Origin: Davidsoniella eucalypti
Taxonomy: Eukaryota; Ascomycota; Sordariomycetes; Microascales; Ceratocystidaceae
Direction of reading: 5' to 3'
Assembly (NCBI GenBank): GCA_004009845.1
Contig: RMBW01000023.1
Coordinates: 124,001 to 188,000, forward strand
Length of the DNA stretch: 64,000 nucleotides
Numbering within the stretch: position 1 is the first letter of the stretch; each line of letters opens with the position of its first letter. The notes under the pieces are model-generated. The model was not told the origin of the DNA, did no database searches, and saw nothing but the letters and a program-made list of their open reading frames with translations. The position numbers and the translations under genes were made by a program. Shown piece by piece: positions 12,289 to 24,298 of this stretch.

Positions 12289-14777
12289 ATGATCGCTTCT
12301 CGTAGCGTTCGCAGTGTTGGGCCAAAATGCCACCTAGTCGCCAGTCAAGCCACCAATCGCCAATATATCGTGCCGTCCTTTGCTAGATATCCCGGCAGCC
12401 ATTCATCATCACATACTTCAACCAGAAATTTCTCAGCAACAACCAGATTACGACAGGAACAGGACGAGGTCACGACAGCTGAGCCGGGAGTCGAGATCCA
12501 AGAAGTTCCAGTAGAGAACCTCGAGAAGATCGTGAGAAATGCAAAGCAGCGGTTCCGTGATACTCTCCCCGAAGGCTACTGAAGCCAGCTGAATATGAAC
12601 TCTATGTCCGTCTTTACGGTCCGCCATTACGGGAGACCATTCCAGATGATGTCGGCATTCCATCGCATGACAACTACGAAGTCAAGGATGCACCCATGTC
12701 CGGGCCCTACGCCATATACGATACAAAGGCCACCGAAGACCATGCGGACGGCGACACTAGATCATATCCACCGGAGCAGCACGACGAGGAATTGTACAAA
12801 ACCAACTACGTTGAAATGGTTGCCCGTGACCAGCGCGAATATGAGGCCCTCAAACGCCTTGAACAGGACTTCAAAGCAGCTCAGGAAGCTACCGACAAAA
12901 TTGCTGAAGACGAGACCATAGAATACGAGAACTCGGCCGAAGAGCCCGACTACGAAGAAATTGAAGTTGTTTATGAGTCTGAAGAAGACCCAGAGATGGC
13001 CGAATTTGAAAAGGGCTTGACCGAACCCCAGAAGAACTCAAAATTACACCCTTTTACGCAAGAGGCCCGATTCGGTCTAAATCCTGGAACAGTGCAGATC
13101 CCTGCTGGCCGCTTCGTGAACCCGATCACTGCTTTGCTTAAGCGTACTGCTATCCCACATATCAGAATAGCCGCTCAGAATATATTCGGTGGCCCTGGTC
13201 TCCCCGATGGCCCTGTGACGCCACAGAGAATGAAGACGCGTAAGATGAAAGCCATTCCTGTCCACGTTAGCCACCGTCGTCTGCCTGCTATTGACGCCGA
13301 TGCCATCATGGCTGCCTATATGCCCCCAGTGTATGCCTCTATCACTGGTGTGTTGGTCGAAGTCCGCAAGAGATTGGGATCTGAGTGGATCAAGAATTTA
13401 GTCGAGAGGCATGGAACTGAAGGTCCGCGTGTTCTTGACGTTGGTGGTCTTGGTGGCGGTCTTGTTGCCTGGGAGCAGATTATTGGAGCAGAGTGGCAGG
13501 TCCTCAAAGAAAAGGGTGCTGTGCCGAAAGACTCAAAACCTAAGACAAGAAAGTCTGTCATTGTTGGCGCAGAAAGTCTACGGGAGCGCTTGAGCAAGTT
13601 CCTATACAACACCAGTTTCCTGCCACGAATGCCCGACTATGTGCATTCTGCAGCTAATGCGGATCGTGTCCTTGACGGGCCTCAGGCACCCCAGACACGC
13701 AAATACTTTGACGTTATCCTCGCTTCACATCAGCTTATGCCTGCCGAAGAAGGCCACAAGCGCCGTGCGGTTCTCAACCAGTTATGGTCGCTACTGAACC
13801 CAGATGGTGGTGTCCTGGTGATCATCGAGAAGGCTCATCCCCGTGGTTTCGAGGCTGTTGCCGAAGCTCGTCAGCGTTTGCTGTCCGAGTTCCTGAAAAC
13901 GCCAGGATCGGAGCCGCAGGCTGAAGACATCTTGGATAGCGCTACGCGGGTCAAGGAGCCGGGAATGATTATCGCCCCATGTACCAACCAGGGCAAATGC
14001 CCGCTCTATCTCATCGAAGGCACAAGTCATGGCCGAAAGGACTTCTGCTCTTTTGCGCAGCGGTACATTCGCCCGCCGTTCCTCCAGAAGATTATGGAAG
14101 CGCGGCATAAGAACAACGATGATGTCGAGTTCAGTTACATCGTTATCCAGCGCGGTCAAATCTCTACCTCGACAGCCGGTCTTACCCAAAACGAAGCCTC
14201 GGCGAATCGAGCACTCCGTGGATTCGAAACCGACACCTCTGACTATCACGTACTTTCTCTACCACGCAACATCCGTCCACCTCTCAAAAAACGCGGTCAC
14301 GTGGCCATGGACATGTGCACACCAGACGGCAAGTTCGAGCGGTGGATGGTCACTAAGAGCTTTAGCAAGCTAGCGTATCACGATGCGCGCAAGACACGCT
14401 GGGGTGACTTGTGGGCGCTAGGCGCTAAACATCGTTCAGAGAACAAGGTTCGGATGGGACGAGGCGACATTGTCAAGGATGGCGGCGTCAAGGGCCGCGC
14501 AGCACGGGCGGATGAAACACGCGGGAGCAAGAGACCGGAAAAGATCAATTTGCAGATGAATGCGTTCGGCAAGGCGGCGCCGGTGCAAAAACCGATGAAG
14601 GGATACCATCACACCAAGGGTGGCAGACATATGGCTAGGGCACAGGCGACCAAGGACATCCAAAGCCTAGAGCATAATCTCGATGAGGTGCTGCATATCG
14701 GTGTGGCAAAGGAGGAAGCTGATAAGGCTAAGGAAGACGCTCTCGTAAAAGACAGAGAGTCAGATACCAAGGAGTAA
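12289..14777 (+). CDS. rsm22: Mitoribosome small-subunit factor Rsm22 (METTL17-like), frame broken near 12580
   Basis: Rsm22 is a mitochondrial methyltransferase-fold protein needed for small mitoribosomal subunit assembly. The N-terminus at 12289 looks like a mitochondrial presequence (RSVRSVGPKCHLV, later STRNFSATTRLR). It reads to ...RFRDTLPEGY and stops at TGA 12580-12582. The downstream frame, open without a break from about 12582 to 14777, continues at once with KPAEYELYVRLYGPPLRET. The SAM-binding loop (VLDVGGLGGGLVAW) is encoded at about 13431-13472. A cysteine set (APCTNQGKCPLYL, KDFCSFAQRY) lies at about 13974-14061 and matches the Fe-S-binding region of this family. One missing base at about 12580 explains the break; no GT-AG intron restores the frame. 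It could be a sequencing error, a real frameshift or frameshifted translation. Confidence 0.8.
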
Positions 14778-15432
14778 AGTAAAGGTGAAGAGTTGTTGGC
14801 GTGTATGATTATTGGTTGTGTTAAGCCGTGCTTGACACAGTTTGTATATTATTATCATTCTTAATTACGATTAGTTACTACTACTATTATATTTTTCTAG
14901 TTGGACAAGAGAACGTGGGAAATAAAAGGAAAAAAGGTATCATCAAAAGTACTAAATTCACAATGCAATATTAGATACATATATATCATGTGATATTTTA
15001 ATGGTTTTCACGCACAGACTTCAATAAATGAGACCAAGTTTGGAGAAGTTATTGGCTTCTGTAGTAGATTAATAGAGCTTATTGTAGTTATGGTATCGTT
15101 AGGTTTCATGGAACAGGGCACTAGTATTACGCTTTGATGCCTTTTTAAAGTTTGCAACTAGAACAAATCTGGAGAAAAAAAAAATCGGTAGATGTATATT
15201 ACCTTAAAGGCTCATATCAAACAATTTCAAAACAAAGGGTAAAAAATTCGAGAACTAAATAAATAAAAAATCCATATCCCGGAAGAGGATCCTAAAACTC
15301 CGTATGATCCGTGGTATCCAATGCTAGAGGCAGTAATATATGCTAAAAAATGACAAGAAAAAAAAATATTATATGAAATGGAGGAAACAAAAGAAAGGGG
15401 AAATATGCAAACTTGGTTCTTTGAAGTCAAAG
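14778..15432. other. Convergent 3' intergenic region
   Basis: This AT-rich spacer lies between the convergent rsm22 and glycosyltransferase genes. It has several A-tracts (for example near 15175 and 15360) but no coding signal. Confidence 0.6.
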
Positions 15433-16909
15433 CTAAGTATCCAAAACCGGTCTGGGAATCATGCAGATATCAGACCGTGAAATCAGGAACTGGCGATAAA
15501 ACCCTATCCACAGATCTCTACCGGCACAGTCAAGCAGGCCGTCTGGCTTTGTAACACACTTGGGCTGATAAGTTTCAAGCTCTTCTTTGCTTGGCTTTGT
15601 CCAAGGCTTAGGGACTGGCCAATCCGAGAAATGCATGTACTTTGCTTCATTGTAGGCGGAAATAGAATCCCAGGCCTCCGCCTCAGTCTGGTTTCCTTGA
15701 TATGGCAAGTGTTGAGCAGGTGTGAGGCGCCTAAACTCGGCAGTGAGCATGTTGTAAGGGCGGTGGGGAATGATCATGGCTCTATCTTTGTAGAGCTGGT
15801 TGATTATTTCCATGTCGTACTCGTGTTCTAAGGCAAGTTCGATTCTGCGGCAAATCAGACTAAACTCTGTCGCAGAGGGTGAGATTAGGAGGACTTGAGA
15901 TGAGAGAACCTCTTCTTCGGGGAGCAGCCAGTAGGCATAGGGCGCAGCCACTACTGCTGGCGGGCTATAGAAGATGTCGTCCAAGTTCTGTAGAACAACG
16001 CCATCGGAATCGAGAGAGAGAACTCTGTCGTACTTTGTCAAGTTGAAGGCTAATAATTTGGTGTAAGAATCGGACCATGTTTCTAGTGATGGTGGTGGTT
16101 AGTAATGGTTATATGGCTTTCTTGGAGAAGATATACTCACTTTCAGAAACATCTCGGTGGGTGACCTTGATGGGGTATAGCTTCACGCCATAAGTATCAC
16201 GGGCTTTTATAATTAGTGTCTCGGCCTTGGTTTGAGGGTTGCTGATGTCAACAGGCGCATAGTGTTCAGGGTACATCAACAGCAGGTCCACCTTGGTGTT
16301 GACTCTTCGAAGTTGCTCAAAGACCATAAGAGAGTTGCAGAGATATTCCATATTGGTTGCATACTGGACAATAGCAAAGCGGCTCCAGTCGGGCTTCCCA
16401 GGTACGATGGGCTCAGCCCAGACCGGTCTCGTAGCGGAGGAAGCAGCTGACTTCGAGGGTCTAGTAAGCACAACCTCCTCGGCAGCAGGTTTGATACTGG
16501 GCGTCTCGAGTTTATTGTCTACAGGACCCTTGATATTGGTATTCGGGTTGGTGGTCATGATGCCGTGGACATTGCTAGCGACAGGCTCCGAGCTGCCTCT
16601 ATGCAAGTCTTGTTGGCGGCTTGACCCCCGACTTGGCGACTGGCCTGCAGTGGGAGAGGGCCGTTTTGGAGGCTCTGGTGAAAACGCTACAAATCTCCGA
16701 GCATCAGATAACGATGCAACGCAGAAGAAGATGACGATGAAGATGACGAATAGAAATTGGCGGCGAGGTGTGCCGAATAGAGTGCGCGAAAGGGATATCC
16801 TGTGGGGGCTGATAGTTCGTCGTTGGTGGTGATATACAGGGAGTCGATGAGTAAGGCCTAGTGGGGGAGATATAGAGCCGGCGACCGGCGCTCTCATGAT
16901 GACACCCAT
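15433..16909 (-). CDS. GNT1-like type II membrane glycosyltransferase (GT8-type)
   Basis: Exons are 16909-16141 and 16082-15433 with a 58-bp intron (472 residues). The order is a basic N-terminus, a single signal-anchor helix (RRQFLFVIFIVIFFCVASL, about residues 42-60), a Pro/Ser-rich stem and a lumenal catalytic domain. The domain shows RFAIVQYATNMEYLCNSLMV, LLLMYPEHY and KYDRVLSLDSDG, whose D-S-D is the metal-binding DxD motif. HFSDWPVPKPW is near the end. It resembles fungal GNT1-type N-acetylglucosaminyltransferases that modify Golgi glycans; donor and acceptor are inferred from family only. The frame stays open upstream to 17104, so a start 65 codons earlier is possible. I prefer Met 16909 because it gives a compact type II topology. 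Confidence 0.78.
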
Positions 16910-18978
16910 GGCGGACAGTGTTCTGATATGATAATGGTGGGGATATGTCGGATAAGAGTCGTATAGTAAGCCGTTGAGACAGCAAAGCAACGGCACACAT
17001 ATATAAACAGATAGCAGCAGTCGGTAGACGCAGAAAAAGGGTCGACGATGGAAAGTGATAGCAGGGGTTGAAGTGAATGAAGCTGGAGATGTTCTGTGGT
17101 TCACGATAAAGATGACGACATGATTTTGGCCTAGGCTTGGTTCCCGAGCGTCGATCGGAAAATCACACTAAGAAATGGAAAAAGGGAGAAATCAAGAGAG
17201 CGAAGACTGGAGATAGTAGGAAAAAGAAAAGAAGGAAGGAACCCAAGAAGGGACGGGCTTCACTTCAAATATGAACGAGAAGGCAGGTGAAAAAACGCTT
17301 TGATGAACGGGAGCACAGATTCAAGAGTTCAAGCTAGATCTCGCTTGTAGATTGTATTTAACAAATGCATCATTTAGCTTAGCTTTAACATTCCACTATG
17401 CTCTTCCTACGTCCTCTGTCGGAGAAATAATAAAAGCTCGGTGGGATCTGCCGGCGGGTTGCTTGGGTCGCGAAACCACATCTTGGATAGAGAGGAAACG
17501 CCGCATGAAACGTTCTTTTCATTTCATGTGTGGACCATTCACACTGGAGTGTCTTTGCTTTATTATTATTGTTTTCAGTTATTGGTCCAAGACCTGCTAT
17601 TTCCGAGATGCCTGTAGTCTGTAATTTGTTCATATTGTTCATACATCTCGCTCTTTCTACCTCTACTGTCTATAGAATAATATGTTCCTACTCATCCTCA
17701 TCTATTTCTTAGTGCTACTAGGCAGATAGTACAGTTCTCACGTTTTTATTTGATAGCAAGGTCAGGGGTCCTGTCAGATTCAAAAATGAACACCACATAA
17801 CTGTATCTGTACATCCTACATGTAAGAAGCCCAGTTCTGATGGAACCCTGACGGCAGGGATTTGTACTGGCAAGTTCTGTCTTTGCTCTTTCTTGGTAAG
17901 ATGCCTCGAAGGAATGTGAACCTTATTATCTTTATTGTCCTTATTATCCCCGTACAGCTTCTAATTTCTCACGCTACAAATAGGCGACGTAGTATTTTGT
18001 TTCTTGTTAGCGCATATACAATCAAGGACAAGAAAGTGTGGCATATTCGCCAAAATAACAATATTACACCAAAATAAAGAATAGCAAACCTATAAGTTCT
18101 GCTGTGCTACTCAAAAGTGAGCTTCTCCCCTCTGTCTCCCACTATAGCACGTATATCGCCTGCTTTCTAGCGGGTAGGTGCAGTTTGGAGTGTAAGAGAA
18201 GCTGTTTGTGGTTCTTGTGAAGCCGTTGTTGCCTTGTTGATATCTACATGTGCATTAATCGATATATTGTGGGGCATGGCACGAGTAGTGTGGTTCCTAC
18301 TAAAACCCTGGTCTTTGCACACCTTTCTTAAAGGGGCTAGCGCAAGGATCACCTACACCATTAAAAAGTAAGCACGCTCCGCTTTGGGTACAGTCACAGA
18401 CCCTCCCACTGACCAATGAAGGGAGCACGAGGCAGGCGGCCGTTGCCAAAAACTGCAACTTCCCAGCATTGGCTCACGGCAACGAGTGAGAGGTGCGCTG
18501 ACCCAAGATATCTTTGGCAATCAAGACATTGAAGATGGTATTTTTACTATCAAGTCTGGCTCGATGCCTAAAGCACGCACTATTTATCGCCTTAGTCAAG
18601 TTGCGCTGTGTGCAGGACAGAAAAATGTGGAAAATGTGAACACAAACACAATTGTAAGTGACAGCTGCCAGCAGCTACATTTGGACAGTAACACAACGAA
18701 CACTTTGGGGCTCTCTTTTCGTCCCTGGCGTGATTACATAAGCACAAAAGCAACTCTAGCCTAGCTGCCACCTCTGCCAGCTGCCGACAGCAGGCACACA
18801 CGCTCCAGGTCCCTAGCTCTCTTCCCCTTCCCAACGTCATCGATAGCGTCGGCATAATCATCACCCTCAATGATTAATATTGAATATCTGCCATTTATAG
18901 CATCTCGGATGCGCATTGTTCACATCGCCGCCCTTTACCGTCGCCGCGTTCACTGGCTTGAGCAACCCCGTCGCAGCT
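16910..18978. other. 2-kb intergenic region, no gene seen
   Basis: This region lies between divergent genes. The part next to the glycosyltransferase (to about 17300) is pyrimidine-rich on the minus strand, consistent with a 5' leader. The rest shows no coding composition and no recognised RNA gene. Confidence 0.55.
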
Positions 18979-20609
18979 ATGGCCGAACCCAATTACATAG
19001 TCTTTGTCCGCGTTCCCAGGCCTAGAGGCGACTTCATTGACCCACCAACTGTGAGCATTATTCGCTGCTGTTTGCGCAGATACGCGCTTATCGTGAAATA
19101 ACGTCCCCTAATATAATGCCGTGCGCTCCTAGTATGATTGGGATTCCAGCAAAGACGATGCTCTTTGGAAAATCCTTACCGATAAGGAAAAAGGCGGTAT
19201 TGACTGTATGATCAGCCCCCGTTCATTCTTGTGCTCTCTTGTTTACTTATGCCTCTGTTAAAGCCTTGACCCACCAATACTAACGTCATTTTACAATAGG
19301 GAATGAGTTGTAAGTGGGACATAGACATACAGTCTAGGTTTACAGCATCGTATCACCATGATTTAGCCTACTATATAAAGTACAAGTGCATATAATATGG
19401 CACATATGGTCGTAAATTTGCTGTATCCAACCGCTCCAAAAAAAATATCCGCTTGCCAATTAACTAACTTATCGTTTCTTTTGGTAGAGCTAACAAGTTC
19501 AACGTTACTCCCGAATTCTTGTTGCGCCAAGTCAATTTCCTCAATGAGCGTCATGCCTCACTTCTCAAAGCCGAAGTGCGTTATGCCATCAACGCCCTAA
19601 AAAGCTCTCCACGGGCCCAAGCGGCTGTTCCAGTAGACACTGGTCCCCGTCCCGGACACGGCCGTACTCAGTCCTTTGCATCAGCCCGTGAAATAACGCC
19701 AACTCCTCCGTTCCCCGGATCCGGCCCTGGAAGTGTCTTGATACCGCGGCCTACTACTTCGCGCAACACATCCGTGACTACTGGCTACCCACCATCCCGT
19801 TTGGATCAAGGTGACTCTCGCCCATCGTTTGACCGTCTGGACCCTATGCGTCGCCGGTATAGTACTGCTCAGCGCAATGAGCCCCTTCCGGAAGACGATG
19901 GATACTCGCGGGACAATAACTTCGGCGCTGGGAGCGAAGATGGTGATGATGATGACGACGGTGACAACTCGTCTTCAAGCTCATCTAGCCCGGCCCAATC
20001 ACGCATCATTCGCCGTCCAACATTTACGCAAGATCGCGGAGGTGGCTACAATGACGATGAGGATGATAGCGAGCCCGCCTTCCACATTGATGACTCCTCG
20101 GAGGCAAGCCCTGTTCAGAGTCAGTCTAGCCAAGGCATGACTTCGACTTTGAGAGCCAAAACCCAACGCCAATCCAGCCGCACCGGAAACCCGCCTGGAA
20201 AGCATAGTCATCATCACCACCACAAGCATAAACAGCAGTATCATTCTCTAGCCTCAGACTCGTCCAATAGTGGTTCTTTCGTTGCTCGCGCATCAGACCC
20301 TAGCTTCAATAGTGGTGGCCCATCCACCAGCGATTCTAAGAAGGGCAAGAGGGAACACACGACTGCCAAGCATAGCAAGATGAGTTCCAAGAGTAGTGAA
20401 GACCCGAGCAGTATCGGAAGTAGCTTCAGCGATCTTGATGGTACGTCCGACCTATCGTATATATTCGAGTACAAACATGAACTGACATCCCTATCTATCT
20501 AGTTGATTCTGCTACACAGTCTGCCATGGCGGAGCATCTCGCTATGCAAACTGATATGAGCCGCATGACACTAGGAAGCTCAATCAGCCGGTTTGTGCGC
20601 CGCATGTAG
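18979..20609 (+). CDS. atg29: Autophagy-related protein 29 (Atg29)
   Basis: Atg29 works with Atg17 and Atg31 (or its functional counterpart) to build the autophagosome initiation scaffold. I reconstruct five exons: 18979-19050, 19133-19205, 19300-19309, 19488-20440 and 20503-20609 (404 residues). The N-terminal 80 residues are classic Atg29: NYIVFVRVPRPRGDFIDPP, WDSSKDDALWKILT, then WNELANKFNVTPEFLLRQVNFLNERH. The third exon is only 10 nt long; both its junctions are needed to read WNEL in frame. The remainder is Ser/Asp-rich disorder with a His-rich patch. It ends in a conserved tail (DSATQSAMAEHLA ... SSISRFVRRM). An in-frame ATG at 18916 is an alternative start. Confidence 0.9.
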
Positions 20610-21116
20610 ACTTTCCTTTTGCGGTCACCATTATGAATCTCTCATACTTTCCTTTGTCGTTATTTTGCTGTCATATTATCCACTAGTATGTAATCCAGTA
20701 CGGACGTGACAGTTATACTCTCACCACGATGCCTAAGTAGGACAGTTTTGTTTCATATCTTTTTTCAATCTATCTCATGTTTGCCAAGTACAATCACTAC
20801 ATCTTAATAAAGCTTAAATGTGTGTCCTCAAAAATCTATCTTAACAGACTAAATCTGAATGTCAATACTAGCGAATAGTTTTGTACGGACTTTTGTCTTG
20901 TTCCAGCTATTGTCCGATGGGAAACTGCCAAACCTGTGCACGAAACGATTCTCTGGCTATATTTACCTAAAATACGGAACTCTAACCTTGCCGATTCCAA
21001 TGGATAGATGATTTTCTATCCGAAATCCGAAATCTTTACACGATCACTATCAAAGTGCACATTATCACGATCTTGGACTACACAACATCATCACCCGAAA
21101 TTTCTCGGATTACACG
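20610..21116. other. Intergenic, no gene seen
   Basis: AT-rich spacer between atg29 and the decayed Arb2-domain gene. No coding signal. Confidence 0.55.
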
Positions 21117-22627
21117 ATGTTCCATCGGCTTTGGTCTGGCGTGCCTCGTGAGCTCAATTATCCCAGTGACCTCCATAGTCTTGGGTAAACACTCGATATC
21201 ATTCCTGTCTCCTTCCCTAATACGTCGCTTCTATCTCTGCCAATCGTCAATGTAGACAAGGCTAATAGATCATTTTGCCTAGTTACTTCATCACCAGCAA
21301 AGGCGAAATCCGGTCCATAGCCGAGCCACGATTTTACTAGATATACCACGTTAGCAAGAACGAGCGCATCAACAATCGCCAGCAGTTTCGTTTCCACGGT
21401 AAGTATAATTATTAGTAGATATTGTAGTGCCGATACTCCGCGTATCCTGTGGCAGGCACAGCTCTTGGCTATAATTTCCCCTTGTTAGACCATTACTAGT
21501 TGGTTTCGCTTTTGTCACTTGTTCAATCGTAACTTTTTTATAGTTATCATTACTACCGTTTCTAAGCTCTACTTTGTGAAGGGAATCAGGACTCGCTAAG
21601 CTTTCCTTCAGGCGATCCTACGCTCTCGTATCTCGCAAGTTTCGCTTGTAGGTTTAGCTGCTGAGCCTTGAAGAACTTCTAGAAATAGGCACTTTTATCT
21701 AAACACGCCATACTAACTTGCCCGTTCAGTTTCTTGTTCCCTTGATCCATCTAGATGCTGTTCGAAATATCGTTGTGAGTCGCCTTGAGGCAGAAGGCCT
21801 CGTGACTGTTCGTCTTCCGCTGTCAGTAACTACAGCAGAAGAAATCACGAGCGGGAGACCGGCATGATTGTAGCAAACCTAAGCGAATCCTGGTGGTGGC
21901 CTGAAGAAAGGCGGGCTATCACTTTGGCAGCCATGCACTCCATGCCTTTGACTATTGGAGCCCGATGACGAGCTGAACACCGTGCCCAGCTGGGAATATT
22001 GGACGCGCAGCATGGAGTATACATTCGGCACAGCTCTGCCTCCACTTATCAATAAAGACTGTAAAGTTGACATCATTGCCGTTGGTGATGCAGTTTCCGG
22101 ATTTCTTGACTGCTTAGGCAATCCGGCTACATCTTCTGAATGCCTGTGCCTTTCTAGGAAACACTTGCACATACGAATTAGAAAATGTCAAGGCCGAAAA
22201 GTTGAAACAGTTTCTAGCTTCTGTAAGTCACATATTTTGTTTTCTCCTTTTTTTATTCTTCACCTTGCAACGTCTCAGCCAAAACGTGAATATATAGTCA
22301 CTAACAGTGGCTATGTTATGATTTTTATAGAAATGCCGGCTATGGGCTTACCTGTCTGACGAACCGATTGGAATGGCTATTTCTAGCCCTAATGGGAACA
22401 AGTCTATTCTACGGGCATCAAAGAGTGGAGAACCACGCAATGGAGATAATGCTTTGCCTCACGTCAAGGATCTAATACTTCAGTGGCTATCAGTAGTCAA
22501 TGATGACCCCAGTTATGTCAATCCAGATCTAACCGCCGCTGACATGCCTACGGGAAATTTCCCAGTCGAAGAATATGATGACAACATCATGCCTAATAGT
22601 ACGGAGAACGCTGGAGAGCAGTGGTAA
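21117..22627 (+). pseudogene. Decayed Arb2-domain (argonaute-binding-like) gene
   Basis: The pieces read like the fungal Arb2-domain family, named after fission-yeast Arb2, a partner of argonaute. Exon 1 (21117-21184) starts MFHRLWSGVPREL. Exon 2 (21283-21398) gives GYFITSKGEIRSIAEPRFY, then an in-frame TAG at 21338-21340, then HVSKNERINNRQQFRFH. Exon 3 from 21755, after a 356-bp gap with a TACTAAC-like site, gives DAVRNIVVSRLEAEGLVTVRLPL. It then jumps to ETGMIVANLSESWWWPEERRA, apparently missing about 45 residues of the usual domain. A TGA at 21966-21968 and at least two frame changes (about 21960 and 22140) follow. The last exon (22331-22627) is intact and ends PSYVNPDL ... GEQW. Several independent lesions argue for a pseudogene rather than sequencing error. 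Family recognition is from memory. Confidence 0.65.
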
Positions 22628-24010
22628 AAAGCTTGACGTATTGGTTCCAGAACGCTAGGACGGTGCGCGGTCAAAAAATTGCTGGTGCAATGTAGGGGCA
22701 GCACACTTCTACAAGACGGGTACGAAGAATCGAGGGGAAAGAAACAAAACAGGTGGGCCTAGATGAAGTGGAAGCTATAGCCACAAATTAGAGTGCAGTT
22801 GCAGTAGGCAGTAGAAATCAGCCATGATATCTCATATTGGTACTGTAGCTGTATGACTTACATTCGAGCAAACTTGATATCGTGGTAGCACGGTGTGTAT
22901 ATTGTGGCATAGAAGGCAAGGGTCAACTTTTTTATCAAAATTAATTGAGACTAATTATAAAAGTATAGAATGTCTATTTTGGCAAACATAATAGTAGTGG
23001 ATGCCTCTTATGGTATGTAAGATCAAGAGGATCAGACAGGATGAGCAGGATACATGAGTGTAAAACAGGAATTTAGGGGTAAATGACAGAACAAAAAGCC
23101 AGTAGTTCGTGAGATATAATAGAGCATAGTGTGGGGTTAGATAGAGAAGTGACAGGCTATAGACAGAGTCGCAATTATACTCAGCAATGTAGTGGCTCCA
23201 TATAGTTATATGAGGCGGCAGAGGCAGTACTGATAATGCTAGTAGTAGATGGACGATGATAGTAGTAGTAAGGATCGTGAAAACGAGGAATACGGCAAAA
23301 ACGGCAAAAAAAATGCAGGGCGAGACCAGCTCTAACAGAGGACAAAATCAACAAACAAAAAAAAATAGCCAAAAACGAAGCAAGGATAGAAAGGGACAGA
23401 AAAAAGAAAAAAGAAAAGGCAAAACATGGAGGCGAAGGCAATAGAGGGCTAGGTGGGCTGGAGAGAGGTGAAATATTGTTGAGTGACAAATATCGGAGAG
23501 GAAGAGCAACGGAACAAGCCACAGACTTTACATTTCGAGACTAGCGGAAGAATGAGCGAGTAAGACAGGTGCAGTCAGCACAAGTAGCAAAGCCACATAT
23601 ACAGCCGAGAGATTGGATATTCGATATTAAATATTCAGTATGTGGGATGTGAAGAGTGATAGTGAAATGTAAGAGTAAGATGAACGATAAGGCCAAGAAT
23701 GGACAGATAAAGAGATAAAGAGATAAAGAGATAGCGGTTGGTAGTAGTAGCAGGAGAGTGATGGACAAAAGAAGAAGGAGCACACGACTGCCACAAGTTG
23801 ACTGGCTGTCATATGCAGAGAATGGAAAGAAGATGATGAATCGAGAAAGAGCCGCCGGACGCCATTCACAGCCTCGTTAAGCCCCAAGCCACAGCAAAGC
23901 AAGCCACAAAACGCTCGGCGGGCAAGACGTAGACAGAGGAAGAAAAAAAAAAAGGGCATGTAGATGTCCTCTAGTTGACCATATATAAGATGCTCCTTTT
24001 TTTTTTTTTT
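22628..24010. other. Purine-rich intergenic region
   Basis: From about 22700 the plus strand becomes purine-rich. It includes a short tandem array of an AGATAAAG-like unit (about 23703-23733) and a T16 run at 23997-24012. I see no coding sequence. It may be the 3' region of the minus-strand candidate that follows. Confidence 0.5.
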
Positions 24011-24298
24011 TTAGTGAGAGTTGAGGATGTCGCTAATCGTGCCGTTGATGATATCATTGATAAACGGCTGGTTCATGTTGGCGGCAGCGTGGACACCAGA
24101 CGACGATGACGCACCGCTAAGCGAAGACGCTGCGGCGGCGGCGGCTGCGGCGGCGGCGGCTGCGGCGGCAGCAGAAGAAGCGGCTGAAGACGCGGCGGCG
24201 TTGGCAGCACGGGCGCGGTCACTATCAGAGATGACGGAGAGTTCCTGCAGAAGCTGGTCGCAGCACTCGGGGTCGATACGGCCAGTAGAAGAAGCCAT
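24011..24298 (-). CDS. Candidate 95-residue polyalanine protein
   Basis: I do not recognise this protein. From the ATG at 24298 it reads MASSTGRIDPECCDQLLQEL with a short helical head (to about residue 30). An Ala/Ser tract (about 32-60, GCC/GCG codons) and a Ser-rich linker follow. It ends FINDIINGTISDILNSH before TAA. Support for a real gene: balanced ends around the repeat, a plausible start, and about 2 kb upstream that is strongly pyrimidine-rich on the coding strand, like fungal 5' leaders. Against: the GC-rich triplet repeat alone creates open frames on both strands (a 94-codon frame opposes it), and there is no known family. A T16 tract on the plus strand abuts the stop codon. Function unknown. 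Confidence 0.4.
   Translation of the reverse strand: MASSTGRIDPECCDQLLQELSVISDSDRARAANAAASSAASSAAAAAAAAAAAAAAASSLSGASSSSGVHAAANMNQPFINDIINGTISDILNSH

Noticed and set aside
17385..17642. Overlapping frames on both strands at 17.35-17.7 kb
   Set aside because: No start context, family or composition supporting a gene.
24011..24298. Polyalanine ORF as a retrocopy, because a T16 tract abuts its stop codon
   Set aside because: No matching target-site duplication was found, and similar A/T tracts are common nearby.
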